NCBI GenBank assembly: GCA_016000265.1
Contig: JAECRL010000008.1
Coordinates: forward strand, 106,526-170,525
Direction of reading: 5' to 3'
Origin: Burkholderiales bacterium
GTDB lineage: Bacteria; Pseudomonadota; Gammaproteobacteria; Burkholderiales; Burkholderiaceae_C
Length of the DNA stretch: 64,000 bases
The notes beneath the pieces are model-generated. The model ran no database searches. It worked only from the letters and a program-made list of their open reading frames with translations, and was not told the DNA's origin. Position numbers and translations under genes: made by a program. This document shows, piece by piece, positions 31,572-40,900 of this stretch (position 1 is its first letter; the number at the start of each line of letters is the position of its first letter).

Positions 31572-33176
31572 ATGACCTGCGTGACGCGCTGGGGCCTGGC
31601 CCTCAGCCTGGCCTTCGGCGCAGCCCTGTTCGGCCTGAGCGCGCCCGCAGCGGCCCTCACGGCCGAAGAGGCCTACGCCATCTCCGCCGGTGACAACGAT
31701 GCGCGCATCGTGGCCCTGCAGGCCGTCGTCGCCAAAGGTGACGCGGCCTTGCCCGCCTTCCTGGAGGCGCTCGCCGCCGACACGGTCAAGGTCGCCGGCC
31801 AGCGCGCCTACATCGTCTATGGCGACGACGTGAAGGACGCCGCCACCGGTCAACCCGCGCAGCTGCCGCCCGACGCCGAAGACGTCGTCAACAACAACCG
31901 CATGTCCAGCGAGATCGAGGCCGCGCTGGCCGCCGGCAAGCTGGGATCGGCCGACGTGGCCGAGCGGGCATCGGCCATCGAGGCCTTGTCTGCGGTGGCC
32001 GACGAGTCCAAGCTGCCCATCATCGACAAGGCCCTGGCCGCCGAAAGCGATGCCAAGCTGCGCAAACAACTGCAGACCGTGCGCTCCAAGGCCTTGTTGA
32101 GCGCGCAGGACCCGGCTCGCCGCATCGAAGCCGTGCAGGCCCTGGGCAACGACGCCTCGCCCGAGTCGCGTGCGCTGCTCATGGAGCGCATGAACGACAG
32201 CGCCGAGACCGACGCCGCCGTCAAGGGCGCGCTGCAGGCGGCCATCGACAAGGTGGGCCGCCAGCTGGCCTGGGGCGAGCACGCTGGCGTGCTGTTCACC
32301 GGCATCAGCCTGGGCAGCATCTTGCTGCTGGCCGCGCTCGGCCTGGCCATCACCTACGGGCTCATGGGCGTCATCAACATGGCGCACGGCGAGCTGATGA
32401 TGATCGGCGCTTACGCCACGTACGCCGTGCAGAACGTGTTCCGCGCGCATTTCCCCGAGGCCTTCGACTGGTACATCCTGCTGGCCGTGCCCGCGTCCTT
32501 CCTGGCTGCCGCCGTGGTGGGCGCCATCCTGGAGCGCAGCGTGTTCCGCTTCCTGTACGGCCGCCCGCTGGAGACGCTGCTGGCGTCGTGGGGCCTGAGC
32601 CTGATCCTGATGCAGGGCGTGCGCACCGTCTTCGGCGCGCAAAACGTGCAGGTCGAGAACCCGAGCTGGATGTCGGGTGGCTTCGACGTGCTCAGCAACC
32701 TCACGCTGCCCTACAACCGCCTGGTCATCATCGCGTTTGCCGCCGCCGTGCTGATCGGCATGACGCTGATGATCACCAAGACCCGCATGGGCCTCTTCGT
32801 TCGCAGCGTCACGCAGAACCGCGCGATGGCCTCGTGCATGGGCGTCAACACCGCCCGCGTCGACACCCTGGCCTTCTCGCTGGGCGCGGGCATCGCCGGG
32901 CTGGCTGGCTGCGCCCTCTCGCAGATCGGCAACGTCGGCCCCGACCTCGGCCAGAACTACATCGTGGACTCGTTCATGGTGGTGGTCACCGGGGGCGTCG
33001 GCCAGATCGCCGGCACGGTGTACGCCGCGCTGGGCTTGGGGCTGGTCAACAAGCTGCTGGAAGGGTGGTCGGGGGCCGTGCTGGCCAAGATCATGGTGCT
33101 GGTCATCGTGGTGATCTTCATCCAGAAGCGCCCGCAAGGACTGTTCGCCATGAAGGGCCGCAGTGCCGAAGCCTGA
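31572..33176 (+). CDS. urtB: urea ABC transporter, permease UrtB
   Basis: A 534-residue permease. A signal-like N-terminus (LALSLAFGAALFG...AAAL) leads into a roughly 220-residue periplasmic alpha-helical domain rich in Ala, typical of UrtB. The LivH-type permease then has about eight membrane helices (GVLFTGISLGSILLLAALGLAITYGLMGVINMAHGELMMIGAY) and ends FIQKRPQGLFAMKGR. The ATG at 31572 was chosen; a GTG at 31530 lies within the terminator T-run and is implausible. Confidence 0.95.
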   Translation: MTCVTRWGLALSLAFGAALFGLSAPAAALTAEEAYAISAGDNDARIVALQAVVAKGDAALPAFLEALAADTVKVAGQRAYIVYGDDVKDAATGQPAQLPPDAEDVVNNNRMSSEIEAALAAGKLGSADVAERASAIEALSAVADESKLPIIDKALAAESDAKLRKQLQTVRSKALLSAQDPARRIEAVQALGNDASPESRALLMERMNDSAETDAAVKGALQAAIDKVGRQLAWGEHAGVLFTGISLGSILLLAALGLAITYGLMGVINMAHGELMMIGAYATYAVQNVFRAHFPEAFDWYILLAVPASFLAAAVVGAILERSVFRFLYGRPLETLLASWGLSLILMQGVRTVFGAQNVQVENPSWMSGGFDVLSNLTLPYNRLVIIAFAAAVLIGMTLMITKTRMGLFVRSVTQNRAMASCMGVNTARVDTLAFSLGAGIAGLAGCALSQIGNVGPDLGQNYIVDSFMVVVTGGVGQIAGTVYAALGLGLVNKLLEGWSGAVLAKIMVLVIVVIFIQKRPQGLFAMKGRSAEA

Positions 33177-33198
33177 CCGCACAAACAAGGACACATTC

Positions 33199-34338
33199 AT
33201 GAGTGCAGTGATGACCTCTCCCATGCCTGGCACCGGCGTCACGGTGCCCCGCAGCGCGCTGGGCGCCCAGGGCTGGACGGCCGTGGCCGCCGCCGTGATC
33301 ACGGTGCTGGTGCTGGCCCCGACGCTCAACCTGCTGGTGCCGGCCGACTCGGCCTTCCACCTCTCCGACTACGCCGTGGCGCTCATCGGCAAGATCATGT
33401 GCTACGCCATCTGCGCGCTGGCGATGGACCTGATCTGGGGCTACACCGGCATCCTGTCGCTGGGGCACGGCCTGTTCTTCGCCCTCGGTGGCTACGGCAT
33501 GGGCATGTACCTGATGCGCCAGATCGGCCGCGATGGCTCGTACGGCGCCGACATCCCCGACTTCATGGTCTTCCTGGACTGGAAGGGGGTGCCCTGGCAC
33601 TGGACGTTCAGCGACAGCTTCATCGGCCAGATGCTGCTGGTGGTGCTGGTGCCCGGGCTGCTGGCCTTCGTCTTCGGCTTCTTTGCCTTCCGCTCGCGCA
33701 TCAAGGGCGTGTACTTCTCGATCATCACCCAGGCGATGACGTTCGCGGCCATGCTGCTGTTCTTCCGCAATGAAACGGGCTTTGGCGGCAACAACGGCTT
33801 CACCGATTTCAAGCGCATCCTCGACATCCCGCTGGCCCAGCCGTCCACCCGCATGGTGCTGTTCATGCTGACCGGCGCCACGCTGATCGGCTTCTTCCTG
33901 ATGGCTCGCTGGCTGGTCAACACCAAGTTCGGCCGCGTGCTGCAGGCCATCCGCGACGCCGAGAACCGCGTCATGTTCTGCGGCTACAACCCGCTGGCCT
34001 ACAAGCTCGCCATCTGGACGCTGTCGGCCGTGATGTGCGCCATCGCCGGGGCCCTGTACGTGCCGCAGGTCGGCATCATCAACCCCAGTGAGATGTCGGC
34101 GGCGGCCTCCATCGAGATCGCCATCTGGACGGCGGTGGGCGGTCGCGCCACGCTGATCGGCCCAATCATCGGCGCCTTCTTCGTCAACGGTGCGAAGAGC
34201 TGGTTCACGGTGGCCTTCCCCGAGTTCTGGCTGTACTTCCTGGGCCTGCTCTTCGTGCTGGTGACGCTGTTTTTGCCCGATGGCATCGTCGGTGGCGTCA
34301 AGAAACTGTTCAACAAGAAGGCTGAGGTGAAGGCATGA
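33199..34338 (+). CDS. urtC: urea ABC transporter, permease UrtC
   Basis: A 379-residue LivM-type permease with about nine membrane helices (LIGKIMCYAICALAMDLIWGYTGILSLGHGLFFALGGYGMGMYL) and the conserved NETGFGGNNGFTDFK and SPEMSAAASIEIAIWTAVGGR-like regions. Its end overlaps the urtD start by four bases (ATGA). It starts 22 bp after urtB; the ATG at 33199 gives the usual short N-terminus. Confidence 0.95.
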   Translation: MSAVMTSPMPGTGVTVPRSALGAQGWTAVAAAVITVLVLAPTLNLLVPADSAFHLSDYAVALIGKIMCYAICALAMDLIWGYTGILSLGHGLFFALGGYGMGMYLMRQIGRDGSYGADIPDFMVFLDWKGVPWHWTFSDSFIGQMLLVVLVPGLLAFVFGFFAFRSRIKGVYFSIITQAMTFAAMLLFFRNETGFGGNNGFTDFKRILDIPLAQPSTRMVLFMLTGATLIGFFLMARWLVNTKFGRVLQAIRDAENRVMFCGYNPLAYKLAIWTLSAVMCAIAGALYVPQVGIINPSEMSAAASIEIAIWTAVGGRATLIGPIIGAFFVNGAKSWFTVAFPEFWLYFLGLLFVLVTLFLPDGIVGGVKKLFNKKAEVKA

Positions 34339-35234
34339 CCCCCGACCTGATGGAAGAAGGCAGCAAGGCCCTGCTGCGCGCCATGAACACGCCCACCAAC
34401 GCGGGCGAATCGGGCGGCCGCGAAGCCAGTTATGGCCGCGTGGTCAGCGACCCCGACCAGGTCGACCTGGCCCACGGCTCCATCCTCTACCTCGACGACA
34501 TCGAGGTCAGCTTCGACGGCTTCAAGGCGCTCAACAAGCTGAGCCTGGACATCGCGGTTGGCGAGATGCGCTGCATCATCGGCCCCAATGGCGCGGGCAA
34601 GACCACGATGATGGACGTCATCACCGGCAAGACCCGCCCGGACAGCGGCTCGGCCTTCTTCGGCTCGACCATCGACCTGCTGAAAAAGCGCGAGAACGAG
34701 ATCGCCCAGATCGGCATCGGTCGCAAGTTCCAGAAGCCCACCGTGTTCGAGCACCTGAGCGTGTTCGAGAACCTCGAACTCGCGCTCAAGGCCGACCGCC
34801 GCGCGCGCGCCTCGGTGTTCTTCAAGCTCAGCGGCGAGCAGCTCGATCGCATCGGCGCCATGCTGCAGCTCATCCACCTCAAGGACCAGGCCCAGCGCAC
34901 GGCGGGGCTGCTCTCGCACGGCCAGAAGCAGTGGCTGGAGATCGGCATGCTCTTGATGCAGGACCCGAAGCTGCTGCTGCTCGACGAGCCGGTGGCCGGC
35001 ATGACCGACGAAGAGACCGAACGCACCGCCGAGCTGTTTTTGTCGCTGGAAGGCGCGCACTCGCTGGTGGTGGTCGAGCACGACATGAAGTTCATCCACG
35101 AACTCACCACCCAGGGCCCGACCGCTGGCAAGAAGAAGGTCACCGTGCTGCACGAAGGCTCGGTGCTGGCCGAAGGCACGCTGGCCGATGTGCAGGCCAA
35201 CGACAAGGTGGTCGAGGTCTACCTCGGTCGCTGA
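34335..35234 (+). CDS. urtD: urea ABC transporter, ATP-binding protein UrtD
   Basis: A 299-residue LivG-type ATPase with Walker A GPNGAGKTTM, Q-loop region IGIGRKFQKPTVFEHLSVFENLELAL, signature LLSHGQKQWLEIGMLL and Walker B LLLLDEPVAGMTDEE. The first about 45 residues form an N-terminal extension before the ATPase fold (SILYLDDIEVSFDGFKAL). Coupled to urtC by a 4-bp overlap. Confidence 0.96.
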   Translation: MTPDLMEEGSKALLRAMNTPTNAGESGGREASYGRVVSDPDQVDLAHGSILYLDDIEVSFDGFKALNKLSLDIAVGEMRCIIGPNGAGKTTMMDVITGKTRPDSGSAFFGSTIDLLKKRENEIAQIGIGRKFQKPTVFEHLSVFENLELALKADRRARASVFFKLSGEQLDRIGAMLQLIHLKDQAQRTAGLLSHGQKQWLEIGMLLMQDPKLLLLDEPVAGMTDEETERTAELFLSLEGAHSLVVVEHDMKFIHELTTQGPTAGKKKVTVLHEGSVLAEGTLADVQANDKVVEVYLGR

Positions 35235-35270
35235 ATGGACCACTGAAGGACGAATGCAGGAAAGAACAAC

Positions 35271-35975
35271 ATGCTGAAGGTTGAAAGCGTCAATCAGTAC
35301 TACGGCGGCTCGCACATCCTGCGTGGCCTGAGCTTCGAGGCCAGGATCGGCGAGGTCACCGTCGTGCTCGGCCGCAACGGCGTGGGCAAGACCACGCTGC
35401 TCAAAAGCCTCATGGGACTGGTGCCCATCAAGAACGGCGACATCCAGCTCGACGGCCACTCGATCAACGGCAAGAAGCCCTACGAGCGCGTGCGCCTGGG
35501 CGTGGGCTACGTGCCCCAGGGCCGCGAGATCTTCGGCCGCCTGACCGTGGCCGAGAACCTGCAGATGGGCCTGGCCTCCCAACCCGGCGGCACGCCCCTG
35601 CCCGAGCAGCTCTTCGAGCTGTTCCCCGTGCTCAAGCAGATGCTGCACCGCCGCGGGGGCGACCTCTCGGGCGGCCAACAGCAGCAGCTCGCCATCGCCC
35701 GCGCCCTGGCCGCCGGCCCCAAGATCCTGATCCTGGACGAGCCCACCGAAGGCATCCAGCCCAGCATCATCAAGGACATCGGTCGTGCCATCCGCAAGCT
35801 GGCCGACGAGGGCCTCAACGGCCAGAAGATGGCCGTGGTGCTGGTCGAGCAGTTCTACGACTTCGCCGCCGAACTGGCCGACCAGTACCTCGTGATGGAG
35901 CGCGGCGAGGTCATCCGCCGCGGTCGCGGCGCGGACATGGAAGCCGATGGCGTCAGGCAGCTGATGTCCATCTGA
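35271..35975 (+). CDS. urtE: urea ABC transporter, ATP-binding protein UrtE
   Basis: A 234-residue LivF-type ATPase with Walker A GRNGVGKTTLLKSLMG, signature LSGGQQQQLAIARAL and Walker B ILILDEPTEGIQPSII. The family start MLKVESVNQYYGGSHILRGL is present. It is the last urt gene. A MarR regulator promoter begins 10 bp beyond its stop, with no obvious terminator between them. Confidence 0.96.
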   Translation: MLKVESVNQYYGGSHILRGLSFEARIGEVTVVLGRNGVGKTTLLKSLMGLVPIKNGDIQLDGHSINGKKPYERVRLGVGYVPQGREIFGRLTVAENLQMGLASQPGGTPLPEQLFELFPVLKQMLHRRGGDLSGGQQQQLAIARALAAGPKILILDEPTEGIQPSIIKDIGRAIRKLADEGLNGQKMAVVLVEQFYDFAAELADQYLVMERGEVIRRGRGADMEADGVRQLMSI

Positions 35976-35984
35976 GATGGACTC

Positions 35985-36017
35985 ATCGTTGCAAAGCTAA
36001 TGAATGAGCGCTATGCT
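35985..36017 (+). promoter_or_regulatory. marR promoter with overlapping 20-bp operator-like motif
   Basis: A sigma-70-like promoter is visible: TTGCAA (35989-35994), 17-bp spacer, TATGCT (36012-36017). The motif ATCGTTGCAAAGCTAATGAA (35985-36004) overlaps the -35 box and recurs in front of the tautomerase gene with 15 of 20 identical bases, so it is a good candidate for autorepression. The predicted start point falls at or next to the ATG at 36024. Confidence 0.62.
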
Positions 36018-36023
36018 GCGCCC

Positions 36024-36440
36024 ATGTTCGATCACTGCCTGTACTTCAACACCACCGCCCTGGCTCGTCAGCTGGAGCGCAAGTGGGCCGAGGCGTTCCA
36101 GCCTTTCGGCCTCACCCCGCCGCAGGCCTTCTTGCTGCGCGCGGTGCTGGACCAGCCGGGCTTGACGCTGCGCGACCTGGCCGAGCACCTGGTTGTCTCC
36201 CGTCCGACGGCCACGCGCTCCATCGACGGCCTGGTCGCCAAGGGCCTGCTCTTGCGCGTGGGTTCACAGGCCGATGGTCGCGACGTGCTCATCCAGCCCA
36301 CGCCGGAGGCGCACGGCTTGCGCGCGGCCCTCAACCAGGCCAGCGCCCAGGTCACGCGCCAGCTCAAGGCGCAGCTGGGGGAGTCGCAGTTCACCGACGC
36401 GGTCGCGCGGGTCCGTCACGTGCGCAGCGGCCTGGGTTGA
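36024..36440 (+). CDS. MarR-family transcriptional regulator
   Basis: A 138-residue winged-helix regulator. The DNA-binding part is LTPPQAFLLRAVLDQPGLTLRDLAEHLVVSRPTATRSIDGLVAKGLLLR (about residues 25-73), and the wing follows with ADGRDVLIQPT. The ATG at 36024 gives the conserved start MFDHCLYFNTTALARQLE. An in-frame ATG at 36000 lies upstream of the predicted -10 box, and no ribosome site precedes 36024, so a leaderless or nearly leaderless message is possible. It probably controls itself and the downstream tautomerase gene. Ligand unknown. Confidence 0.87.
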   Translation: MFDHCLYFNTTALARQLERKWAEAFQPFGLTPPQAFLLRAVLDQPGLTLRDLAEHLVVSRPTATRSIDGLVAKGLLLRVGSQADGRDVLIQPTPEAHGLRAALNQASAQVTRQLKAQLGESQFTDAVARVRHVRSGLG

Positions 36441-36453
36441 TTTTTTTGCTCAC

Positions 36454-36473
36454 TTCATTGCATTGCTAACGAA
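36454..36473 (+). promoter_or_regulatory. second copy of the MarR operator-like motif
   Basis: TTCATTGCATTGCTAACGAA lies directly before the AAAGGA ribosome site of the tautomerase gene and matches the motif at 35985 at 15 of 20 positions. Its outer arms (TTCATT/AACGAA) form an imperfect dyad, as expected for a dimeric MarR protein. Confidence 0.55.
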
Positions 36474-36484
36474 AGGATCACGCC

Positions 36485-36883
36485 ATGCCCATCCTCAACG
36501 TCAAGGTCTCTGCGACAAAGTCCCCGCAGCTGGGGGCTCGCATCGCCACCACCCTCACCGAGCTCACGCAGCGCGTGCTGGGCAAAGACCCCAAACTGAC
36601 GGCCATCACGCTCGACTGGGTCGACCCCGGCGACTGGTTCATCGCGGGCCAATCGCTCGCCGAACGCGGCCTGAGCAGCTTCTGTCTCGACATCAAGGTC
36701 ACGGACGAGACCAACACCAAAGCCGAGAAGCAGGCCTACATCGAAGGGGTCTTCGCGGCGTTCGAGACCATCCTGGGTGAACTGCACGAGGAGAGCTACG
36801 TCCACGTCCACGACGTGCGCGCGGCGGCCTACGGCTACGGTGGCAAGACCCAGGAGCACCGCCACCAGCACCCAGGGTCCTGA
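36485..36883 (+). CDS. tautomerase family protein (4-oxalocrotonate tautomerase-like)
   Basis: A 132-residue tautomerase-superfamily protein. After removal of Met, Pro is the N-terminal residue, the catalytic base of this superfamily (MPILNVKVSA). Length is about double that of a single 4-OT subunit, as in the larger group, with HEESYVHVHDVRAAAYGYGGKTQEHR near the end. The substrate is unknown; family members isomerise keto/enol acids in aromatic breakdown or act on halogenated acids. The upstream MarR regulator and shared motif suggest induction by an aromatic or acidic compound. Confidence 0.83.
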   Translation: MPILNVKVSATKSPQLGARIATTLTELTQRVLGKDPKLTAITLDWVDPGDWFIAGQSLAERGLSSFCLDIKVTDETNTKAEKQAYIEGVFAAFETILGELHEESYVHVHDVRAAAYGYGGKTQEHRHQHPGS

Positions 36884-36965
36884 TGGGCACAACGGTCCCG
36901 TCCCCCAGCGGTTAGACTCCGGCTCCTTGTCTTCCCACACCACAGCACCAGCGAAAGGACCCGCC

Positions 36966-37319
36966 ATGCCCGTCGTCACCACCACCACCGGACTGCAATA
37001 CGAAGACGTCGTCGAAGGCACCGGCGACGTCGCCAAGGCTGGCGCCTACGTCACCGTGCACTACACCGGCTGGCTGTATGAAAACGGCGTCAAGGGCGCC
37101 AAGTTCGACTCCAGCAAGGACCGCCGCGACCCGTTCGAATTCCCCCTGGCCGCCGGCCACGTCATCCGCGGCTGGGACGAAGGCGTGCAAGGCATGAAGG
37201 TCGGCGGCACCCGCATCCTGGTGATCCCTTCGGAGCTGGGCTACGGCGCACGCGGCGCTGGCGGCGTGATCCCCCCCAACGCCACGCTGATGTTTGAAGT
37301 CGAGTTGCTGGGCGTCTGA
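36966..37319 (+). CDS. FKBP-type peptidyl-prolyl cis-trans isomerase
   Basis: A 117-residue single-domain cytoplasmic FKBP. Active-site residues are in place: VTVHYTGWLYENG, KFDSSKDRRDPFEFPLAAGHVIRGWDEGVQGMKVGG and the C-terminal YGARGAGGVIPPNATLMFEVELLGV. There is no signal peptide. Length is typical of small FKBPs that assist folding. The ATG at 36966 follows a GAAAGGA ribosome site. The DUF1841 gene starts 1 bp after its stop. Confidence 0.95.
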   Translation: MPVVTTTTGLQYEDVVEGTGDVAKAGAYVTVHYTGWLYENGVKGAKFDSSKDRRDPFEFPLAAGHVIRGWDEGVQGMKVGGTRILVIPSELGYGARGAGGVIPPNATLMFEVELLGV

Positions 37320-37320
37320 A

Positions 37321-37752
37321 TTGTTCGCGCCCTCGCAAGAGCAGGTCCGGCGCTTCTTCTGTGAAGCCTGGGCCAAGCACCAGGCGGGTCAGCCCCTGAC
37401 CCCGCTGGAGATGCAGGCCGCAGACTGGGTGCGCGAGCACCCTGAGTACCACGCCGACCTGGCCGACGTCGAGGCCGCCATCGGCGCCATGTACACGGTG
37501 GAAGAGGGCCGCACCAACCCCTTCCTGCACCTGTCCATGCACCTGTCGGTCACCGAGCAGGTGAGCATCGACCAGCCGCGCGGCATCCAGGCCGCCGTGG
37601 CGTCCCTGGCCGCGCGCCGCGGCTCCCTCCACGAGGCCCACCACGAGGTCATGGAGGCCCTGGGTGAGATGGTCTGGGAATCCCAGCGCTCCGGTCGCCC
37701 GTTTGACGGGCAGGGCTACATCGACCGCATCCGCATGCGCGCGAGCCGCTGA
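37321..37752 (+). CDS. DUF1841 family protein with probable TTG start
   Basis: A 143-residue conserved protein of unknown function found in betaproteobacteria. The family usually begins MFNPSxxQVRRFFCEAW; here the same words (FAPSQEQVRRFFCEAW) are preceded by TTG at 37321, one base after the FKBP stop, so TTG is the likely start. A longer in-frame ATG at 37294 would place 27 bp inside the FKBP gene. Further family marks are NPFLHLSMHLSVTEQVSIDQPRGI and HHEVMEALGEMVWESQRSG. Tight spacing implies co-translation with the FKBP gene. Confidence 0.85.
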   Translation: MFAPSQEQVRRFFCEAWAKHQAGQPLTPLEMQAADWVREHPEYHADLADVEAAIGAMYTVEEGRTNPFLHLSMHLSVTEQVSIDQPRGIQAAVASLAARRGSLHEAHHEVMEALGEMVWESQRSGRPFDGQGYIDRIRMRASR

Positions 37753-37859
37753 GCCCCGGACGCCGGGTGGAGCGTGCCGATCTCGGTTCGCGGGTGCGAT
37801 CCATCGGCGATCCTTCGGGCAATCCATCCACACAGGGGGATGTTGCGTCAGGCGCCTGC

Positions 37860-37902
37860 TGACAAATGGCCATAGACTTCAAAAATCACCGGCCATTTGT
37901 CA
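37860..37902. promoter_or_regulatory. 12-bp perfect inverted repeat in the adhesin leader
   Basis: TGACAAATGGCC (37860-37871) and GGCCATTTGTCA (37891-37902) are perfectly complementary with a 19-bp spacer, ending 11 bp before the adhesin ATG. The half-site centres are 31 bp apart, about three DNA turns. It can act as an operator for two bound dimers or as an RNA hairpin next to the ribosome site (GGA at 37905-37907). Confidence 0.65.
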
Positions 37903-37913
37903 CGGAACTGCCC

Positions 37914-40900
37914 ATGCCCATCCTCGCCATGTCTTCTGGAACCGTCACCGCCGTCTGGGGCGCGGCCTTCTTGCGCCTGCCCAACGGCGAGCTCAAGCCG
38001 GTCAAGGTCGGAGACAAGGTGCTGGGTGGCCAACAAATCGTCACCGAAGACGACGGTTTGGTGCAGATCACGCCCGATCGGGACGCGGTCCCCTTCGTTC
38101 GCCCGGTGGCCGCTGAAGCCGACCGCGTCATCGCCGACCTGAACCAGCCTGAGCCCGAGGAGCCCCCGGCCGCCGGCTTGCAAGGCGGTGGCCAAGGCAG
38201 CCTGCTCGAAGGTTTGCGCGTGGAGCGCGTCGTCGAGGGCGTGACACCGCTGTCCTTCTCGTTCGGCACCGAGCGCGTGTTGCCCCCCCCGATCTTCGCA
38301 TTCACGGCCCCTGAAGAAGAGGCCCAGGCCGCCGCACTGCCCCCCGTGCCCCAGCCGCCCGAGCCCCCGGCCGTGCTGCCCCTGGTCTCCGTGCTCGGCG
38401 GCCCGGCGGTGGTCGAAGGTGACGCCGCCGAGTTCACCATCGAACTCAGCGCCGCGTCCAGCCAGCTCATTCAGTTGCAGCTCACGCCGCGCGGTGGCAG
38501 CGGCAACGCGGTCACGCTCGACAGCGACGCCCAGCGTCAGTTCAAGCTGGTCGACCCGGTCACCGGCCAGGAAACCGACCTGCCCGGCAACGTCCTGAGC
38601 TTCCAGCCCGGCCAGACCTCCTTGAAGGTGCGCGTGGTCACGGTCAACGACCAGGGCGTGGAGCCTTCGGAGACGCTCGCGCTCGACGCACAGGTCATCG
38701 CAGGCCAGACGGCCAACACCTCGGCGTCTGCCCAGGACACCGTGCTCGACAACGACGCCGAAGGCCGCGTGCTGGAGTCCGGTGTGGTGGGCAACAGCGA
38801 CCCCTCCGGCGCCACCGCAGCGGGCCGCCTGGCCCTGATCGACGACAACGGCACGGCCGTGGCGCCCCAGGCCCTGGCGCCCACCCAGCCGGTGTTCACC
38901 TCCGGCGGCCAGCAGGTGGTCTGGGTCAGCGACAACAACGGTGGCCTCATCGGCCGCGCCGGCAGCGACCCGGCCGCCCCGACCGTGGCCACCCTGCGCG
39001 TGACGGCGGGCGGCAGCTACCTCTTCAACCTGCAGCAGACCCTGCAGCACGCGCCCGGCCAGTCCGAGCTCGACATCGTCTTCCCGGTGCAGACCCGCGC
39101 CGGTGCCACCCCGAGCGACGCCAACGTCGGCACGCTCACCATCCACGTGGTGGACTTCGCTGCGCCTCCCCCGCCGCCGCCCGCCTTGCCTCAGCTGGCG
39201 GTGGAGTCGGTGACCGTCAACGAGGGCGCGCCCTTCGCCGAGTTCACCGTTCGGCTGGATCAGGTCAGCGCCCGCGACGTCGTTGTCGACTTCACCACCG
39301 TGGGCGGCACGGCCACCTCGTCGCTCGGCGGCGCACCGGGCGCCGATTTCACGCACACGGTGGGCCAGGTCACCATCCCGGCGGGCGCCACCAGCGTCAC
39401 GCTGCGCGTGCCCTTGCGCAACGACGCCCCCTACGAAGGCAGCGAGCAATTCACCGTGGTGCTCAGCACCCCCGTCAACGCCACGATCGACGCGACCCAG
39501 GGCACGGCCACGGGCACCATCCTCGACGATGGCCGTGGCGCCCTGGGCGTCGACCAGCTCACGCCCGACGACGACCGCCCGGTGCTCAACGTGCTCGCCG
39601 GCCCTCCGGTGGTCGAGGGCGACCCGACGGTGTTCACCATCGAGCTCAGCCGAGCGTCAACGCAGGCCATCGCCGTGCAGCTGACGCCACGCACCGCTCA
39701 AGACGACCCCGCCACGCCGCAAGACGAGTCCGCCTCTTACCAGGTTCAGGACCCCGTCTCCGGTGCCTGGCGTGACCTCACCGGCAACGTGCTGGACTTC
39801 CTGCCCCAGGCCGATGGCCTGACCCCGACGTCCTTGAAGGTGCGCCTGGCCACCGTCAACGACGCGCAGCGCGAAGCCGCAGGCAGCGTGTCTTTGACGG
39901 CGACGGTCGTCTCCGGCGTGACCGCCAACGCGACGGCTGGCGCCGTCAACACCGTGCTGGACAACGATTTCGAGGGCACCGTGCGCGAGTCCGGCCTGGC
40001 TGGCATCAGCGACCCCACTGGCTCCTCGGTCGTGGGGCGCCTGGTCCTGCTGGCCGACAACGGCTCCCCTTTGGCCCCCACGCTGGTGGCCCCCGCCACC
40101 CCCGTCTTTGCCACCGAAAACGGCCAGCAACTGGTCTGGTCGACCGACGGGCGTGGCGGCCTGATCGCCCGTGCGGGCACGGGCCCCGACGCCCCCGAGG
40201 CGGTGACGCTGAGCCTCTCGGCCAACGGTCGCTACGTCTTCAACCTCAAGATGGCGCTCGCCCACGCGCCGGGTCAGGACGAGCTGGACCTCGTCTTCGG
40301 CCTGCGTCCGCCCGCTGGGGACACCGCCACCAACCCGGCCTCGCTGACCATCCACGTGGTTGACGACAAGCCGCAACCCACGCAGGTCGAGCCGGCTCGC
40401 CTGGTCACGCAGGACACCAACCTGTTGATCGTGCTGGACACCTCCCAAAGCATGCTCGCCGACGGGGCCGCGGCCGGTCAGTCGAAGTGGCAGGACGCGC
40501 TCGCTGCGCTCGACCTCATCCTCGATCGTTACGACGGCCTCGGCGACGTGGCTGTTCGCCTGGTGACCTTTGCCGGCACCGCCCAGGCGGTGGGCGACAC
40601 CTGGTTGAGCGCATCGCAGGCCCGCGCGGCGCTGGCCAGCCTGTCGCTGGCCCCCGACGACACCGCTCACCCCGACCTGGCCCTGCAAACCGCCATCGCG
40701 GCCTTTGGCAGCGCCGGCAAGCGCCCGGAAGGCGAGAACCTGGCGCTCGTCCTCACCGACAGCACCGCGTCGGACGCGGGGCGCGTCGACGCCCCGGAGG
40801 CGCAAGCCTGGGTGGACTTCCTCAACGCGAACCAGGTGCGCAGCCAGGCCGTCGGCCTGGGGCTGGCGGCCGACCCCGCCACGTTGGACGCGATCTCCCA

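Noticed and set aside
29721..33329. A 1202-codon open frame on the minus strand across urtA and urtB
   Set aside because: It is antisense to clear urt genes, rich in Gly/His/Val/Gln without domains, and is an expected artefact of high GC content.
37866..37913. Earlier ATG for the adhesin at 37866
   Set aside because: It lies inside the left arm of the 12-bp inverted repeat and lacks a ribosome site; the ATG at 37914 begins the retention-module-like sequence.
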